41,174 bases of DNA from Muribaculaceae bacterium (GCA_022509205.1 JAFLTR010000019.1:1-41174), one strand, 5' to 3'. Counted from the first letter of the stretch, positions 16,450-27,034 are shown. The notes: a model not told the origin generated them from the letters alone. Made by a program: numbers and translations.

Positions 16450-17835
16450 ATGAAAAGAAAAACGATAAAAGAGATACTCCGCGATGCAGATTACCTTGTG
16501 GGCCGGGAAATAGATGCCAAAGGTTGGGTACGTACACGCAGAGGCAACAAAAACGTGCAGTTTGTCGCTCTCAATGACGGCAGCACAATCAACAACCTCC
16601 AGATAGTTTTCGACCTTTCCAAATTCCCGGAAGAATCACTGAAGAATATCACCACAGGCTCAAGCTTGCATGTGAAAGGGAAACTCGTAGCCTCACAAGG
16701 TGCCGGCCAATCTGTGGAACTCCTGGCTGACACCCTGGAGATATATGGTACAGCTCCTGCCGATTATCCCCTCCAGAAAAAAGGTCACACAATGGAATTT
16801 CTGCGTGAGAAGGCTCATCTTCGTCCACGCACAAACACTTTCGGAGCCGTTTTGCGTATTCGTCACGCACTTGCTTATGCCGTGCATAAATTTTTCAACG
16901 ACAAAGGGTTCTATTATTTCCATACTCCGTTGATCACTGCCTCCGATTGTGAAGGTGCCGGAGCCCAATTCCAGGTGACTACCCTCCCGCTGAACGATCT
17001 GCCTAAAACCGAAGAGGGGGCAATTGACTATAGCAAGGATTTCTTCGGCAAGATGGCAAGCCTTACTGTGTCGGGACAGCTTGAAGGTGAACTCGGGGCA
17101 ACTGCTCTCGGACTCATCTATACTTTCGGCCCGACTTTCCGTGCTGAAAATTCCAATACTCCGCGCCACTTATCGGAATTCTGGATGATCGAGCCGGAAA
17201 TGGCATTCTATGAGATCGAAGACAATATGGATCTCGCCGAGGAATTTATAAAATATTGCATCAACTATGCCCTCGAACATTGCTATGACGATATTAAATT
17301 CCTCAACGACCATTTCGACACTGAACTCATCGACCGACTCAAATTCGTTGTCAACAATGATTTCATCAGACTGCCCTACACTGAAGGCATCGAGATCCTG
17401 GAGAAGAGCGGCAAGAAATTCGAGTTCCCGGTGAAATGGGGCATCGACCTTGCATCCGAACATGAAAGATATCTGGTAGAGGAACATTTCAAAAAACCGG
17501 TTATCCTCACTGATTATCCCAAAGAAATCAAAGCTTTCTATATGAAACTTAACGATGATGGGAAAACAGTCCGGGCAATGGACGTGCTTTTCCCGAAAAT
17601 CGGGGAAATTATCGGCGGAAGCCAGAGGGAGGAAAGCTACGAGAAGCTGACTAAGCGTATCGAGGAAATGGGTCTTGAAGGCATGGACTGGTACCTCGAC
17701 ACTCGTAAATATGGCACCGTACCTCACAGCGGTTTCGGTCTCGGATTCGAACGTCTGATTCTTTTTGTCACAGGGATGCAGAATATCAGAGATGTAATTC
17801 CTTTCCCGCGATATCCAAAAGCTTGCGAATATTGA
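16450..17835 (+). CDS. asnS: Asparaginyl-tRNA synthetase
   Basis: Charges tRNA-Asn with asparagine in the cytoplasm. The N-terminal OB-fold anticodon-binding domain spans about residues 15-105 ([24 protein letters not shown]). The class II catalytic domain follows, with motif 2 around [24 protein letters not shown] and motif 3 as [27 protein letters not shown]. The Asn-type ending (PRYPKACEY) and length of 461 residues are typical. It starts 12 bases after the rluB-type gene and is followed after 22 bases by DUF4105, consistent with co-transcription. Its presence points to direct tRNA-Asn charging rather than reliance on the amidotransferase route alone. Confidence 0.97.
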   Translation: MKRKTIKEILRDADYLVGREIDAKGWVRTRRGNKNVQFVALNDGSTINNLQIVFDLSKFPEESLKNITTGSSLHVKGKLVASQGAGQSVELLADTLEIYGTAPADYPLQKKGHTMEFLREKAHLRPRTNTFGAVLRIRHALAYAVHKFFNDKGFYYFHTPLITASDCEGAGAQFQVTTLPLNDLPKTEEGAIDYSKDFFGKMASLTVSGQLEGELGATALGLIYTFGPTFRAENSNTPRHLSEFWMIEPEMAFYEIEDNMDLAEEFIKYCINYALEHCYDDIKFLNDHFDTELIDRLKFVVNNDFIRLPYTEGIEILEKSGKKFEFPVKWGIDLASEHERYLVEEHFKKPVILTDYPKEIKAFYMKLNDDGKTVRAMDVLFPKIGEIIGGSQREESYEKLTKRIEEMGLEGMDWYLDTRKYGTVPHSGFGLGFERLILFVTGMQNIRDVIPFPRYPKACEY

Positions 17836-17857
17836 TAAAAAGACCCGGAACGGAGAA

Positions 17858-19105
17858 TTGAAATTTATTTCCAACATAAGAATAACTACCGGCGCCATGG
17901 CATTTTTGATTGTCATGGCGTTGTCATGCCTGATATATGGTCAGACTCCGTTTAATCCCGCAGAAAAAGATGGAAATTCCGGTCTTGTCGTTGAGGAACG
18001 GGCGCCCATAACAATATCTCTGATTACTTGTTATCCGGGCCCGGAAATCTATGAGCTATGCGGCCATTCTGCCATCAGAGTGAGAGGCGAAGGGATTGAT
18101 TCCGTATGGAATTACGGAATTTTCGATTTCAATCAGCCTAATTTCGTCTATCGTTTCGTGAAAGGAGAGACTGATTACCGTGGTGCATCTTATCCTTTCC
18201 AATGGTTTTTACCCGAATACATAAGAGGAGGGAGAAAGGTCGTGGAGCAAGACATCAATTTCACGCCGGAGGAGGCTCAAAAGATGCTTGAATTGCTACG
18301 GACCTCCGTACTTCCCGAGAATGCAGTCTACCGTTATAACTATATAAAGGACAACTGCTCCACTCGGATCCTCAACCAGATGGATTCCGCTTCCAATGTG
18401 GTGATTATTTATCCCGACAGCGCAAAGTTCGGAACATTCCGTAACACCATGAGAGCCTATCATGAGGGATATCCCTGGTATCAGTTCGGCATCGATGTAG
18501 CTTTGGGATCAGGTCTTGACCAAAAGATAGGCAGCCGTGAAGAGATGTTTGTGCCTGTAGAACTCATGGAGACAGCCGGTAAGGCAAAATTCTCCGACGG
18601 TCGTCCGTTGATTAAGGCAACAAGGGTTCTGAATGAAGGAAAGGGCAGCGTAGTTCTTCCCCCTACCCCCTGGTGGCTCAGTCCACTTTTCTGGGCATGG
18701 ATCCTCACCCTGGCGATCGCATGTGTGGTGGCTTCCAACATTATGTCAGGGAAATTATTCAAGCCTCTCTATGTTGCCTGGTTCTCATTCCTCGGATTGG
18801 CCGGGTGTCTTGTAGCTTTCCTGGTATTTATCTCAGTGCATGAATCCACAAGTCCCAATGTTTTGATATTCTGGCTCAACCCTCTTCAGTTTCTCTTCCC
18901 GATCTCAATAGGAATAAGGAAACTTCGACCACTTGCGTTGGTTATGGCCTACTATAATATTGCAGCCTGCGGCCTTTTGTTGGTGTTGTCGCCCTTCTTA
19001 ACGCAGAGCTATAATCCGGCTTTTTTCCCATTGCTCGCCGCCACGTTAGGTTTGGCTGCCGCTTATGCAATAATAATAAATAAATCAAGTTATAAAGTAA
19101 GATGA
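17858..19105 (+). CDS. DUF4105 membrane protein
   Basis: Exported or inner-membrane protein of unknown function. Two starts are possible. TTG 17858 gives a basic n-region before the hydrophobic stretch (about residues 14-28, ending SCLIYGQ); ATG 17897 would leave a signal peptide without positive charge, so TTG is kept with moderate confidence. Residues about 50-260 carry the DUF4105 pattern: TCYPGPEIYELCGHSAIRV (His70), VWNYGIFDF, and YNYIKDNCSTRI near 160-171. These His, Asn and Cys residues would suit a periplasmic hydrolase of the NlpC/P60-like type, but that is speculation. After residue about 272 there are four to five membrane helices. The stop overlaps the next ATG (ATGA at 19102-19105), so this protein and the PafA-like protein are translationally coupled. 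Confidence 0.85.
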   Translation: MKFISNIRITTGAMAFLIVMALSCLIYGQTPFNPAEKDGNSGLVVEERAPITISLITCYPGPEIYELCGHSAIRVRGEGIDSVWNYGIFDFNQPNFVYRFVKGETDYRGASYPFQWFLPEYIRGGRKVVEQDINFTPEEAQKMLELLRTSVLPENAVYRYNYIKDNCSTRILNQMDSASNVVIIYPDSAKFGTFRNTMRAYHEGYPWYQFGIDVALGSGLDQKIGSREEMFVPVELMETAGKAKFSDGRPLIKATRVLNEGKGSVVLPPTPWWLSPLFWAWILTLAIACVVASNIMSGKLFKPLYVAWFSFLGLAGCLVAFLVFISVHESTSPNVLIFWLNPLQFLFPISIGIRKLRPLALVMAYYNIAACGLLLVLSPFLTQSYNPAFFPLLAATLGLAAAYAIIINKSSYKVR

Positions 19106-20682
19106 AACGTCTGCTCACAACAGTAATGGTAGGACTTGCAGGAATCCAGGGTATCTCTCTGGCTGCCGAATCGCGTCCTAAGCTTGTTGTGGGTATCGTG
19201 GTCGACCAACTTCGCACCGATTATCTCGAGAATCTACGCGAAATGTTCTCCTCCGGCGGATTCAAAAGGCTCATGGAGTCCGGGGTCTTCCTTAAGGATG
19301 TTGATTTCAATGCAGTTCCGGGAGATGCCATCAGTGCATCCGCCATTATCCAGACCGGAGCTTATCCACGGCAGAACGGTATAACCGGAAGTAATGTCTA
19401 TGATCCGGCCACCAAAAGTCTACGACCCATATTCAAGGATGACACATTCATAGGAAATTTCACATCCGAAACTTATTCTCCGGCTGCATTGCGCGTCACA
19501 ACCTTAAGTGATGAATTATCTGTGGCCACAAACGGCTCTGCGCGTATCCACAGCCTTTCTCCGGAGGCAGGTCAGGCAATCATCCTTGCGGGCCACACCG
19601 GCAACTCTGCCTTCTGGGTAAATGATGAGTCAGGCAGGTGGTCGTCGACCACTTACTATTCGAATCCCCCTGCATCTATCCAGGATAAAAACTATAAGAG
19701 CCCTCTCATCTCACGTCTTGACACGATGAAATGGATGCCCCTAAGGAAAGATGAACCTTATCCATTTGTTTCATCCCGGGAGATAAAAGATGGTTTCAAA
19801 TACACTTTTTCACGCTCGGATCGTGACGTTTTCTCCCTTTATAAACTCTCTCCCTATCTTAATAATGATATCACCCGCATTGCAGAGGAATATCTTGCTG
19901 AATTGAATTTGGGTAAGAATCCGGAATCCACGGATATGCTTAATCTGGCCTATACTTTAGCGCCATATCCCCTCGCCGGATCCGACAACTATACTTATGA
20001 GCTGCAGGATGCTTATCTCAGGCTCGACAGAGATCTTGAGTCTCTTTTCAATGCCCTCGACAAATACGTAGGGAAAGACAATGTGCTTGTCTATTTGGTT
20101 TCTACGGGTTATTTCACCGAACCGGGTTTAGACAATTCCGCCTATCGGCTTCCCGGAGGGTCATTTTCCGTGAAGAGAGCCCTTTCTCTGCTTAATGCTT
20201 ATCTGGCTGCAAAATATGGCAACGGCGCCTACGTCGATCAGTATGCCGACGGTCAGATATTTCTTTCAAGAAACCTTATAGAGGAGAAACAGCTCGACCT
20301 TAATAGAGTGGCCGAGGAGTCTCGCGACTTCCTCGTTAGAATGAGTGGTGTGGCCGATGCCTTCACCATGTCAGAACTCATGAGTCCGGCAATCCCCGAA
20401 CTTGAGACATACAGGCTGGCAATCGACCCGAAAACTTCAGGGGACATATTGCTGGTGTTCAATCCGGGATGGAAAGTAACAGACGACAGCCGTTTCCCGG
20501 CGATAGAGAAAGAAAATAAATCTTCGGCATATCTTTTCCCGGGCTTCCTGATGGGGAGTGACTTCAAACACAGGGTAGTCGAAGAAACTGTGGAGGCTGT
20601 GGAAATCGCTCCCACAATTGCCGGAGCCCTCCGCATCCGTTCCCCTAATTCGGCAAACGCCAAACCTCTTAAACTAAAATAG
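19102..20682 (+). CDS. PafA-like alkaline-phosphatase-fold protein with a degenerate active site
   Basis: Periplasmic protein with signal peptide (MKRLLTTVMVGLAGIQGISLAA). The scaffold is plainly that of PafA/type I phosphodiesterases: PKLVVGIVVDQLRTDYL (26-42), GGFKRLMESGV, QTGAYPRQNGI (84-94), AGHTGNSAFW (163-172) and YLRLDRDLESLF (305-316). Compared from memory with Elizabethkingia PafA, only the first metal Asp (Asp35) remains. The nucleophile Thr position reads Ala76. The DHG that supplies two zinc ligands reads STG (334-336). The DxxxH pair before YLRLDRDL is missing. The KDR substrate motif reads PEA (154-156), and the C-terminal THG is gone. The fold is kept but phosphatase chemistry looks impossible, so this is probably a pseudoenzyme with a binding or structural role. 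It is coupled to DUF4105 and precedes secA by 70 bases. Confidence 0.88.
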   Translation: MKRLLTTVMVGLAGIQGISLAAESRPKLVVGIVVDQLRTDYLENLREMFSSGGFKRLMESGVFLKDVDFNAVPGDAISASAIIQTGAYPRQNGITGSNVYDPATKSLRPIFKDDTFIGNFTSETYSPAALRVTTLSDELSVATNGSARIHSLSPEAGQAIILAGHTGNSAFWVNDESGRWSSTTYYSNPPASIQDKNYKSPLISRLDTMKWMPLRKDEPYPFVSSREIKDGFKYTFSRSDRDVFSLYKLSPYLNNDITRIAEEYLAELNLGKNPESTDMLNLAYTLAPYPLAGSDNYTYELQDAYLRLDRDLESLFNALDKYVGKDNVLVYLVSTGYFTEPGLDNSAYRLPGGSFSVKRALSLLNAYLAAKYGNGAYVDQYADGQIFLSRNLIEEKQLDLNRVAEESRDFLVRMSGVADAFTMSELMSPAIPELETYRLAIDPKTSGDILLVFNPGWKVTDDSRFPAIEKENKSSAYLFPGFLMGSDFKHRVVEETVEAVEIAPTIAGALRIRSPNSANAKPLKLK

Positions 20683-20752
20683 CTATAACAGCTACAACCA
20701 TAACAAATCAAAACTATAATAGATAAAAATTACTCCAACAACTCCATAAATC

Positions 20753-23700
20753 ATGGCTTTAGGAAATTTATTTAAGAAACTATTCGGCGACCAGAGTGAA
20801 CGTGCAGTGCGTCCCCTTTGGAACCGTCTCGAAAAAGAGATAAATCCCATCAGCGAGGAGATCAAGAATATAAGCAACGATGATCTCCGCAAACGCATCG
20901 ACGTCATAAGAGATTCTATCCGCGGCGAAGCCAAGGAATATGAAGATGAAATGGCCGCCCTGAGAAAGGAGCTCGAAGCCCTCGATTACGACAAGCGAGA
21001 GCCCTACTGGAAAAAAATAGATGACCTCCGCGAGGAAAAATTCAAAATGTATGCCCGCAGACTCGATGAAGTCCTTCCCGAGGTGTTTGCTGTAGTCAAG
21101 GAGACCGCAAGGAGATTCAAGGAAAATGATCTTGTGGAAGTAACTGCCACGGATTTCGACCGTGAACTTGCCGGCAGCGGTAAAGATTTCGTAACTATAG
21201 AGGGCGACAAGGCTGTCTACCGCAATTCTTGGATGGCAGGTGGCAATCAGATCACATGGGATATGGTGCACTATGACGTGCAGCTCATCGGCGGTATGGT
21301 GCTCCATGGCATCCTTAACGGCGATAAGGCTTCAAACAATATAGCGGAGATGGCTACAGGTGAAGGTAAGACCCTTGTGGCGACCTTGCCCGTTTTCCTC
21401 AACGCGCTCACAGGAGAAGGTGTACATGTTGTGACTGTAAACGACTACCTTGCGAAACGTGACTCGGAATGGATGGGACCGCTCTATCAGTTCCACGGCC
21501 TAAGCGTCAACTGTATCGACAAGACAGATCCTAACTCCGAAGAAAGGCGTAAGGCCTATCGTTGCGACATTACTTTCGGAACCAATAATGAATTCGGTTT
21601 CGACTATCTCCGCGACAACATGGCCCTGCAGACATCGGACCTTGTGCAACGCGACGAGCACTATTATGCCATCGTCGACGAGGTTGACTCCGTGCTCATC
21701 GACGATGCCCGTACTCCTTTGATCATCTCCGGACCGGTCCCCAAAGGCGACGATCAGATGTTTATCGAGTTCAAGCCAAATGTTGAGAAGGTGGTGAATG
21801 CACAGAGAAAGCTTGTTCAGAATCTTCTTCTCGAGGCTAAAGACAAGATATCGAAAGGTATGGCTTCCAACAATAAGGAACTCACCGAGGAAGGCGGTCT
21901 CGCCCTCTTCCGTGCGTATAAGGGTCTTCCCAAGCATAATCCTCTTATCCGCTACCTCAGCGAAGATGGCATCAAGCAGCTGCTTCTCAAGGTGGAGGCG
22001 AGATTTATGGCCGATAATAATCGCGAGATGCCTATTGCTGTGGAACCCCTCTTCTTTGTTATCGATGAGAAAAACCACAGCATTGAACTGACCGACAAGG
22101 GAATTGAGGTGCTCACCGGCACAACCCAGGACCCTGATTTCTTCATACTTCCTGACATTGCAGCTCAATTGTCGGCCGTTGAAGGTGAAGAAATTGCTAA
22201 AGAGGAAAAACAGCAGAAAAAAGATGAACTCCTGCAGAATTATTCCATAAAGGCGGAGCGTGTCCACACTGTCAATCAGCTTTTGAAAGCGTATACGCTT
22301 TTCGATAAGGATGTGGAATATGTCATCGACGAAAATAAGATCAAGATTGTAGATGAACAGACAGGCCGTATAATGGAGGGTCGCCGCTATAGCGACGGGC
22401 TCCATCAGGCTATCGAAGCCAAGGAGGGTGTGAAAGTGGAGGCAGCCACCCAGACTTATGCCACCATTACACTCCAGAACTATTTCCGTATGTATCGCAA
22501 GCTGGCCGGTATGACCGGTACTGCAATGACGGAAGCGGGTGAATTTTACGATATCTATAAACTTGAAGTCACCGAGATACCTACCAACCGCCCGGTGATC
22601 CGCAATGACCAGAACGACCGTGTCTACCGCACCAAGAAAGAGAAGTATGCGGCCGTCATAGCCGAAGTGGAGGAGATGGTGAAACAGGGAAGGCCCGTGC
22701 TTGTCGGCACAACTTCTGTAGAAATCTCCGAACTCCTTTCCAAGATGCTCCAGTTGCGCAAGATTCCTCATCAAGTGCTCAACGCCAAGCAACACCAGAA
22801 AGAGGCCGAGATTGTGGCCCATGCAGGTAAAACAGGCACCGTGACTATTGCCACCAACATGGCCGGACGTGGTACAGACATTAAGCTTACTCCGGAAGTG
22901 AAAGAGGCAGGCGGACTTGCCATTATCGGCACTGAGCGACACGAATCGCGTCGTGTCGACCGTCAGCTGAGAGGTCGTGCCGGTCGTCAGGGAGACCCCG
23001 GTTCATCGGTCTTCTTCGTTTCATTTGAAGACACCGTGATGCGTCTCTTTGCCAATGAAAGAGTGGTCAAGACACTCGACCGTCTCGGGTTTGAAGAGGG
23101 CGACATGATCGAGAGCAAGATGGTGACCAAGTCAATCGAGAATGCACAGAAACGTGTTGAGGAGAACAACTTCGGTATCCGTAAGCGCCTTGTGGAATAC
23201 GACGACGTGATGAATGCCCAGAGGAAAGGTGTATATGGTCGTCGGCAGAATGCCTTGAAAGGTGAGAGAATCGGTTCCGACATAGCCAATATGATATATG
23301 AAACTGCTGAATCGTTGGCTAACCGTGGTTATGAAAACGGTTTCCCGGAATTTGAGGAAGATGTGTTGAAGAATCTTGCTATCGAGGTGCCTTTCTCAGA
23401 GACGGAATATAATAAGTTTGACTCTGCCGAAATCGCCGACAGACTCGCCGAAGAAGCCATGCGCACTTATGAGCGCAATAAGCAGAAAATGGCGGAAGGC
23501 GCTATGCCCTACATCAAGGAATTTGTGGAGGAAAGAGGAGCCACTGGTCAGGTAGGAGTCCCTGTCACAGATGGCCGGCGTGTTTTCAATATCCGGTGCG
23601 ATATTAAGGAGGCCTACGAAAACGGTTGCAAGCCTTTGACTAAGGCATGGGAAAAGACCGTGCTTCTGTCTTCTATCGACAAGTCATGGCAAGAGCAGCT

Positions 23701-24184
23701 CCGTGAGATGGATGAATTGCGCAAATCTGTGCAGAATGCTTCCTACGAGCAGAAAGATCCGCTCGTGATTTATAAACTTGAGGCCTACGAGCTTTGGAAG
23801 AAGATGCTGTGGGAAATGAATTCCAAGGCAGTGGCAACTCTCATGCGTGGGAAACTGGCAGTGCCCGACTATGATCAGGCAAAGGCTGTCGAAGCACAGG
23901 CCAAGGAGGCTCAGGAACAGCAGCGCCAGGCTGCTTCTCTGGCCCGTCAGCAGCAGATCCGTAGGGAATACAGCACAACCGGAACGGGTTCAAATCCATA
24001 CGCCAACTATAGCACAACCCGCGAGCAATATCCGGGAGAGGCTGCTCAAAGGGCTGCAGGCCAGAATGTCAGCCGTCGTCAAGGCCCGGTTGCTCCTATC
24101 AAGGCTATGCCTAAAGTGGGACGAAACGAACCATGCCCCTGCGGAAGCGGTAAGAAATACAAAAACTGCCACGGCCGTGACTAA
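20753..24184 (+). CDS. secA: Preprotein translocase ATPase SecA
   Basis: Motor ATPase that drives unfolded preproteins through SecYEG. The 1143-residue protein is full length for the long Bacteroidota form. Order of parts: N-terminal helix, an inserted charged helical region (about 60-110), Walker A ATGEGKT (201-207), the preprotein-binding region starting near the [13 protein letters not shown]-type motif, then the second nucleotide-binding domain with [10 protein letters not shown] and [20 protein letters not shown]. The helical scaffold/wing region follows, then a Gln/Ala-rich linker, and finally a SEC-C zinc finger ([15 protein letters not shown]) that binds SecB or ribosomes. It closes the unit that begins with the rluB-type gene and is followed directly by a strong terminator. 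No secM-like or other regulator gene is seen upstream. Confidence 0.98.
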   Translation: MALGNLFKKLFGDQSERAVRPLWNRLEKEINPISEEIKNISNDDLRKRIDVIRDSIRGEAKEYEDEMAALRKELEALDYDKREPYWKKIDDLREEKFKMYARRLDEVLPEVFAVVKETARRFKENDLVEVTATDFDRELAGSGKDFVTIEGDKAVYRNSWMAGGNQITWDMVHYDVQLIGGMVLHGILNGDKASNNIAEMATGEGKTLVATLPVFLNALTGEGVHVVTVNDYLAKRDSEWMGPLYQFHGLSVNCIDKTDPNSEERRKAYRCDITFGTNNEFGFDYLRDNMALQTSDLVQRDEHYYAIVDEVDSVLIDDARTPLIISGPVPKGDDQMFIEFKPNVEKVVNAQRKLVQNLLLEAKDKISKGMASNNKELTEEGGLALFRAYKGLPKHNPLIRYLSEDGIKQLLLKVEARFMADNNREMPIAVEPLFFVIDEKNHSIELTDKGIEVLTGTTQDPDFFILPDIAAQLSAVEGEEIAKEEKQQKKDELLQNYSIKAERVHTVNQLLKAYTLFDKDVEYVIDENKIKIVDEQTGRIMEGRRYSDGLHQAIEAKEGVKVEAATQTYATITLQNYFRMYRKLAGMTGTAMTEAGEFYDIYKLEVTEIPTNRPVIRNDQNDRVYRTKKEKYAAVIAEVEEMVKQGRPVLVGTTSVEISELLSKMLQLRKIPHQVLNAKQHQKEAEIVAHAGKTGTVTIATNMAGRGTDIKLTPEVKEAGGLAIIGTERHESRRVDRQLRGRAGRQGDPGSSVFFVSFEDTVMRLFANERVVKTLDRLGFEEGDMIESKMVTKSIENAQKRVEENNFGIRKRLVEYDDVMNAQRKGVYGRRQNALKGERIGSDIANMIYETAESLANRGYENGFPEFEEDVLKNLAIEVPFSETEYNKFDSAEIADRLAEEAMRTYERNKQKMAEGAMPYIKEFVEERGATGQVGVPVTDGRRVFNIRCDIKEAYENGCKPLTKAWEKTVLLSSIDKSWQEQLREMDELRKSVQNASYEQKDPLVIYKLEAYELWKKMLWEMNSKAVATLMRGKLAVPDYDQAKAVEAQAKEAQEQQRQAASLARQQQIRREYSTTGTGSNPYANYSTTREQYPGEAAQRAAGQNVSRRQGPVAPIKAMPKVGRNEPCPCGSGKKYKNCHGRD

Positions 24185-24212
24185 CAAAGCTTAGTCCGTC
24201 ACTTACGAATGT

Positions 24213-24248
24213 AAAAAAGGGGCATGATTTACGTCATGTCCCTTTTTT
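24213..24248. terminator. Bidirectional terminator between secA and the minus-strand secreted genes
   Basis: AAAAAAGGGGCATGA (24213-24227) pairs with TCATGTCCCTTTTTT (24234-24248) across a 6-base loop. With A-runs and T-runs on both sides it can stop transcription from secA and from the convergent gene that ends at 24266. Confidence 0.9.
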
Positions 24249-24265
24249 ATGCCAATGATCTTTGG

Positions 24266-25612
24266 TTAGAAAACGACTTTCACTGATTTATCTCCGATAC
24301 GCTTCACCAGTATCTCTCCTCTCTGAGGATTTGTTACTTTCATCCCCTGAAGATTATAATACACCGGCTCTTCGATCCCGGTTTCAATGCCGGATATCCC
24401 GCTTGTTACGCCGGGGAAATAAATTGCTGCAGTCATATTGTCAGTCTTCCCGGTATTCCGGTCTGTCCACCAGTAGCCACCGTCAGGGTCTCCCTGATAA
24501 CCGAAATTGGCGTCATAAACTGTCACCCCCTGACTGTCGACAATCGAACCGAGCGACACAATGCCATCCTTAAAGGTTGTGAACGGTATTTCACCCTCAA
24601 GCATCTTTATGATCTCCTCCTGTGTGAATTGACCTGCCAGCAACTCCATATAATAGCCAAGCATATTGTAGCAGTAGAAGGTTGCTATTCCCGACTGGGG
24701 ATAAGCAAACCCGGCATTGCTCTTTAGGAACACAACATGATCGGGATCCGCTACATCAAACACTATATATCCCTTACGTGATGAAGTATTTAGCGACTCC
24801 ACCATACCCAAATGATAAGGATCCACGAGACGATACACAGTCGGTTGCAGAGTATTCTGCTGCAGGGGCACCTCATACATATACTGGCTCTGGTCTTGTC
24901 CGAAAGCAGGGATAACCCAGCCATCCATAAGTGTGGCATTTCCTACCGGTTCCCAGTTGGCATCTTCCTCCGGCGCCTTATAGGCTCCTTCAAGATCATA
25001 CACTCCTAAATAGCCCATAGGGCTCGGATCATTAACTGAGAGATATGCACCCCAGGCTATTCCATAGTTAGGTCCGAAAGTAAGCGTACCTTTTTCGCTG
25101 TCGTAGGTGGCAACTACAGTCTGTGGCACCATAGCCATGGCATCCATATCCAGTTGGAAAGGATCCTGATAGATGTAGAGCGGACTGTCCAGACTCACAT
25201 CTAACGGACCGAAATATTCTCTGGCGAAGGAAACGGTCGACGCGGTTTCATCGTAGGTCGCAACCAAAGGCATGTTGACATTGTCGGGATCCTCAAACCA
25301 AAGATAGTTACCATCGATAGTGGCTTCATATTCCAGTATGATAGTTTTGAGGGCCGAGTCCTGGAAATAGTAATCTCCCATCTGAAACTCCCAGGTGCCT
25401 TCGATACTGTTAGCTTCTGCTCCCCGGGTTGCAACATCCTTCTTTTCTATCTTCAGAACATTGCATTTCTGAGGGATTTTGGCAGGCATCGCCTTACCTT
25501 TAATATTCAACGGACCCTCTTTAAGCGACAAACCGTCGGGAAGCGTATGGGAAGCGCCGTAGGCTGACAGAGTCAGTGCGCACATCCCCAACGTCATATA
25601 AAACTTATACAT
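24266..25612 (-). CDS. Secreted protein with T9SS-like C-terminal tail, unknown function
   Basis: Exported protein of a Bacteroidales accessory type that I cannot assign to an enzyme family. The first 19 residues are a signal peptide (MTLGMCALTLSAYG after a short basic start; Met6 is an alternative start). A repeated beta-rich pattern follows, with IEGTWEFQMGDYYFQ, VATYDETASTVSFA and VATYDSEKGTLTFGPNYG, suggesting two related beta domains. The last 35 residues (VYYNLQGMKVTNPQRGEILVKR to KVVF) are the short sorting-tail variant widespread in Prevotella and Muribaculaceae secreted proteins. It begins 5 bases after the PNGase F-like gene and ends at the bidirectional terminator, so the two are one operon and its product may assist glycoprotein handling; that link is inference. 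Confidence 0.78.
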   Translation of the reverse strand: MYKFYMTLGMCALTLSAYGASHTLPDGLSLKEGPLNIKGKAMPAKIPQKCNVLKIEKKDVATRGAEANSIEGTWEFQMGDYYFQDSALKTIILEYEATIDGNYLWFEDPDNVNMPLVATYDETASTVSFAREYFGPLDVSLDSPLYIYQDPFQLDMDAMAMVPQTVVATYDSEKGTLTFGPNYGIAWGAYLSVNDPSPMGYLGVYDLEGAYKAPEEDANWEPVGNATLMDGWVIPAFGQDQSQYMYEVPLQQNTLQPTVYRLVDPYHLGMVESLNTSSRKGYIVFDVADPDHVVFLKSNAGFAYPQSGIATFYCYNMLGYYMELLAGQFTQEEIIKMLEGEIPFTTFKDGIVSLGSIVDSQGVTVYDANFGYQGDPDGGYWWTDRNTGKTDNMTAAIYFPGVTSGISGIETGIEEPVYYNLQGMKVTNPQRGEILVKRIGDKSVKVVF

Positions 25613-25617
25613 AACTC

Positions 25618-27003
25618 TTAAATTATTAGTTTCTTCACTGTTGTGCGACCCTCATGTGTCATAAACGTAAGGATATAAGCTCCGGCACCATATTCGGATA
25701 TATCGATCCGGCCGCCCGGATAGTTCACGATATTTCTGAGCATTCCATCGTAGGAATGAATATAGACCCTCGATATCTCCTCATCGGAGGTATATCTGAC
25801 GCTGTTGCCGTCGCGAGTGATTTCCACTCCGGGACCCTCCTGCCACACTTCAAGTATCCCTGTGGGCATAGTTCCGGTGGTCACACCCTGGAAATAGAGC
25901 GAGGGACGTGCGTCGCCATCCTTACCATAGAATACGGCGTCAGGAATCCTGATCATCACCTTGTGTACTCCGGCAGTCAAAGCCCCGGTATTAATCTCAC
26001 GGATTGGCACTGCCTGTCCGGGACACCAGTTGGAATTGTTCTGCCAGAAGCTTTCGGTCCTCCTTGAGGAATAGATTCCGTTAGACTGTGTGTTGTAAAC
26101 GCGATACGGCTCGCAGCTTACGCCACCGGGCGTGTAAGAAAGCACCACCTCATCGTCAAGATAAACAAGATGCAATCTCCGGATGTACTCCTCTCCGTTG
26201 GTGGCTGCTCCATGATCTGTGCAAATAAGATAGAGTCGTGAGTCGCTGACATTCTCCGGAACAGTAAACTCAAATGTGCGTGTGGTCACTCCGATTGTGT
26301 CAGTTGCCTGTTCGTTATAGTTATTGAGATTAAGGTTACCTTTCCACTCGGGGAGTTTTACATAGATAGGCACCAGTATATTCCCTTCCGAGGGGGTGGA
26401 AGTTTCATCAGGTTCATACACAAGGTCGATAGTGCCGTCAAATACATCATTGCGTCCTCCACATCCCTTGATCTGCTGATTTGCTGCGTATGGTATGCCG
26501 AAAACCTCCATCTCAAGCCAGAAGTCGTACTGTTCACCCAATGTCTTGTCCCGAAGGATACGTGAAATGTTGTTGATTTCATATTCGTATGGCACCTCTT
26601 TCGGTTCCTTGTTCATATTCATGAAAGGAGTGATAAATCTTGAGATCTCTATTCTTTTTACAGCGTCATACTCGTATGAAACCGAACCTTTCGGCACAAG
26701 GGCAAGGTAGACGTCGCCGATCCTGTCGTAATTATCACATAAGGCTCCAATTGTCACTTCCATCGTAAGGTTCTCCCCGATATCGGAGAGAGCTTTCATA
26801 TCAAGTTTTTTGGAATAGACGGAGTTGGAAAACCGAAGCACACCGTCGTCAAGGTCTTTATCGATGATATTCTCCATCTGGTAACCATCGTAAAACACCA
26901 CCTCGTCGAAGATATTGACTCTTTTTTCCTCGGCCTTTCCCGGGATTAGGACTAATGACAGCAGGGCTGTCAACAGATATTTCTCTTTTCTTATCATTTT
27001 CAT
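25618..27003 (-). CDS. Secreted PNGase F-like peptide-N-glycosidase with T9SS-type tail
   Basis: Predicted to cleave N-glycans from asparagine of glycoproteins. After a signal peptide (about residues 1-24) the chain follows the two-lobe order of PNGase F. CDNYDRIGDVYL (89-100) matches the CDEWDRYANVYV region of the Elizabethkingia enzyme, RFITPF (122-127) matches RFITPY, WLEMEVFG (162-169) matches the TETW segment, and NWCPGQAVP (325-333) matches GWCPGMAVP. The three catalytic acids Asp60, Glu118 and Glu206 correspond to Asp93, Glu166 and Glu272. About 70 extra C-terminal residues (VYIHSYDGMLRNIV ... GAYILTF ... VKKLII) form a T9SS type A-like sorting tail, so the enzyme probably acts outside the cell, for instance on host glycoproteins. 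Promoter candidate at 27035-27066. Comparison is from memory. Confidence 0.85.
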   Translation of the reverse strand: MKMIRKEKYLLTALLSLVLIPGKAEEKRVNIFDEVVFYDGYQMENIIDKDLDDGVLRFSNSVYSKKLDMKALSDIGENLTMEVTIGALCDNYDRIGDVYLALVPKGSVSYEYDAVKRIEISRFITPFMNMNKEPKEVPYEYEINNISRILRDKTLGEQYDFWLEMEVFGIPYAANQQIKGCGGRNDVFDGTIDLVYEPDETSTPSEGNILVPIYVKLPEWKGNLNLNNYNEQATDTIGVTTRTFEFTVPENVSDSRLYLICTDHGAATNGEEYIRRLHLVYLDDEVVLSYTPGGVSCEPYRVYNTQSNGIYSSRRTESFWQNNSNWCPGQAVPIREINTGALTAGVHKVMIRIPDAVFYGKDGDARPSLYFQGVTTGTMPTGILEVWQEGPGVEITRDGNSVRYTSDEEISRVYIHSYDGMLRNIVNYPGGRIDISEYGAGAYILTFMTHEGRTTVKKLII

Positions 27004-27034
27004 TTATCTTTTAATGATTATCCGTATAAATACC

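Noticed and set aside
17170..17916. 248-codon antisense open frame
   Set aside because: Shadow of asnS, whose class II motifs cover this interval.
21500..22942. 480-codon antisense open frame
   Set aside because: Shadow of secA; the sense strand encodes conserved SecA motifs throughout.
23987..23997. tRNA T-loop-like string GGTTCAAATCC
   Set aside because: It lies within the secA C-terminal coding region, and no acceptor stem or other arms surround it.
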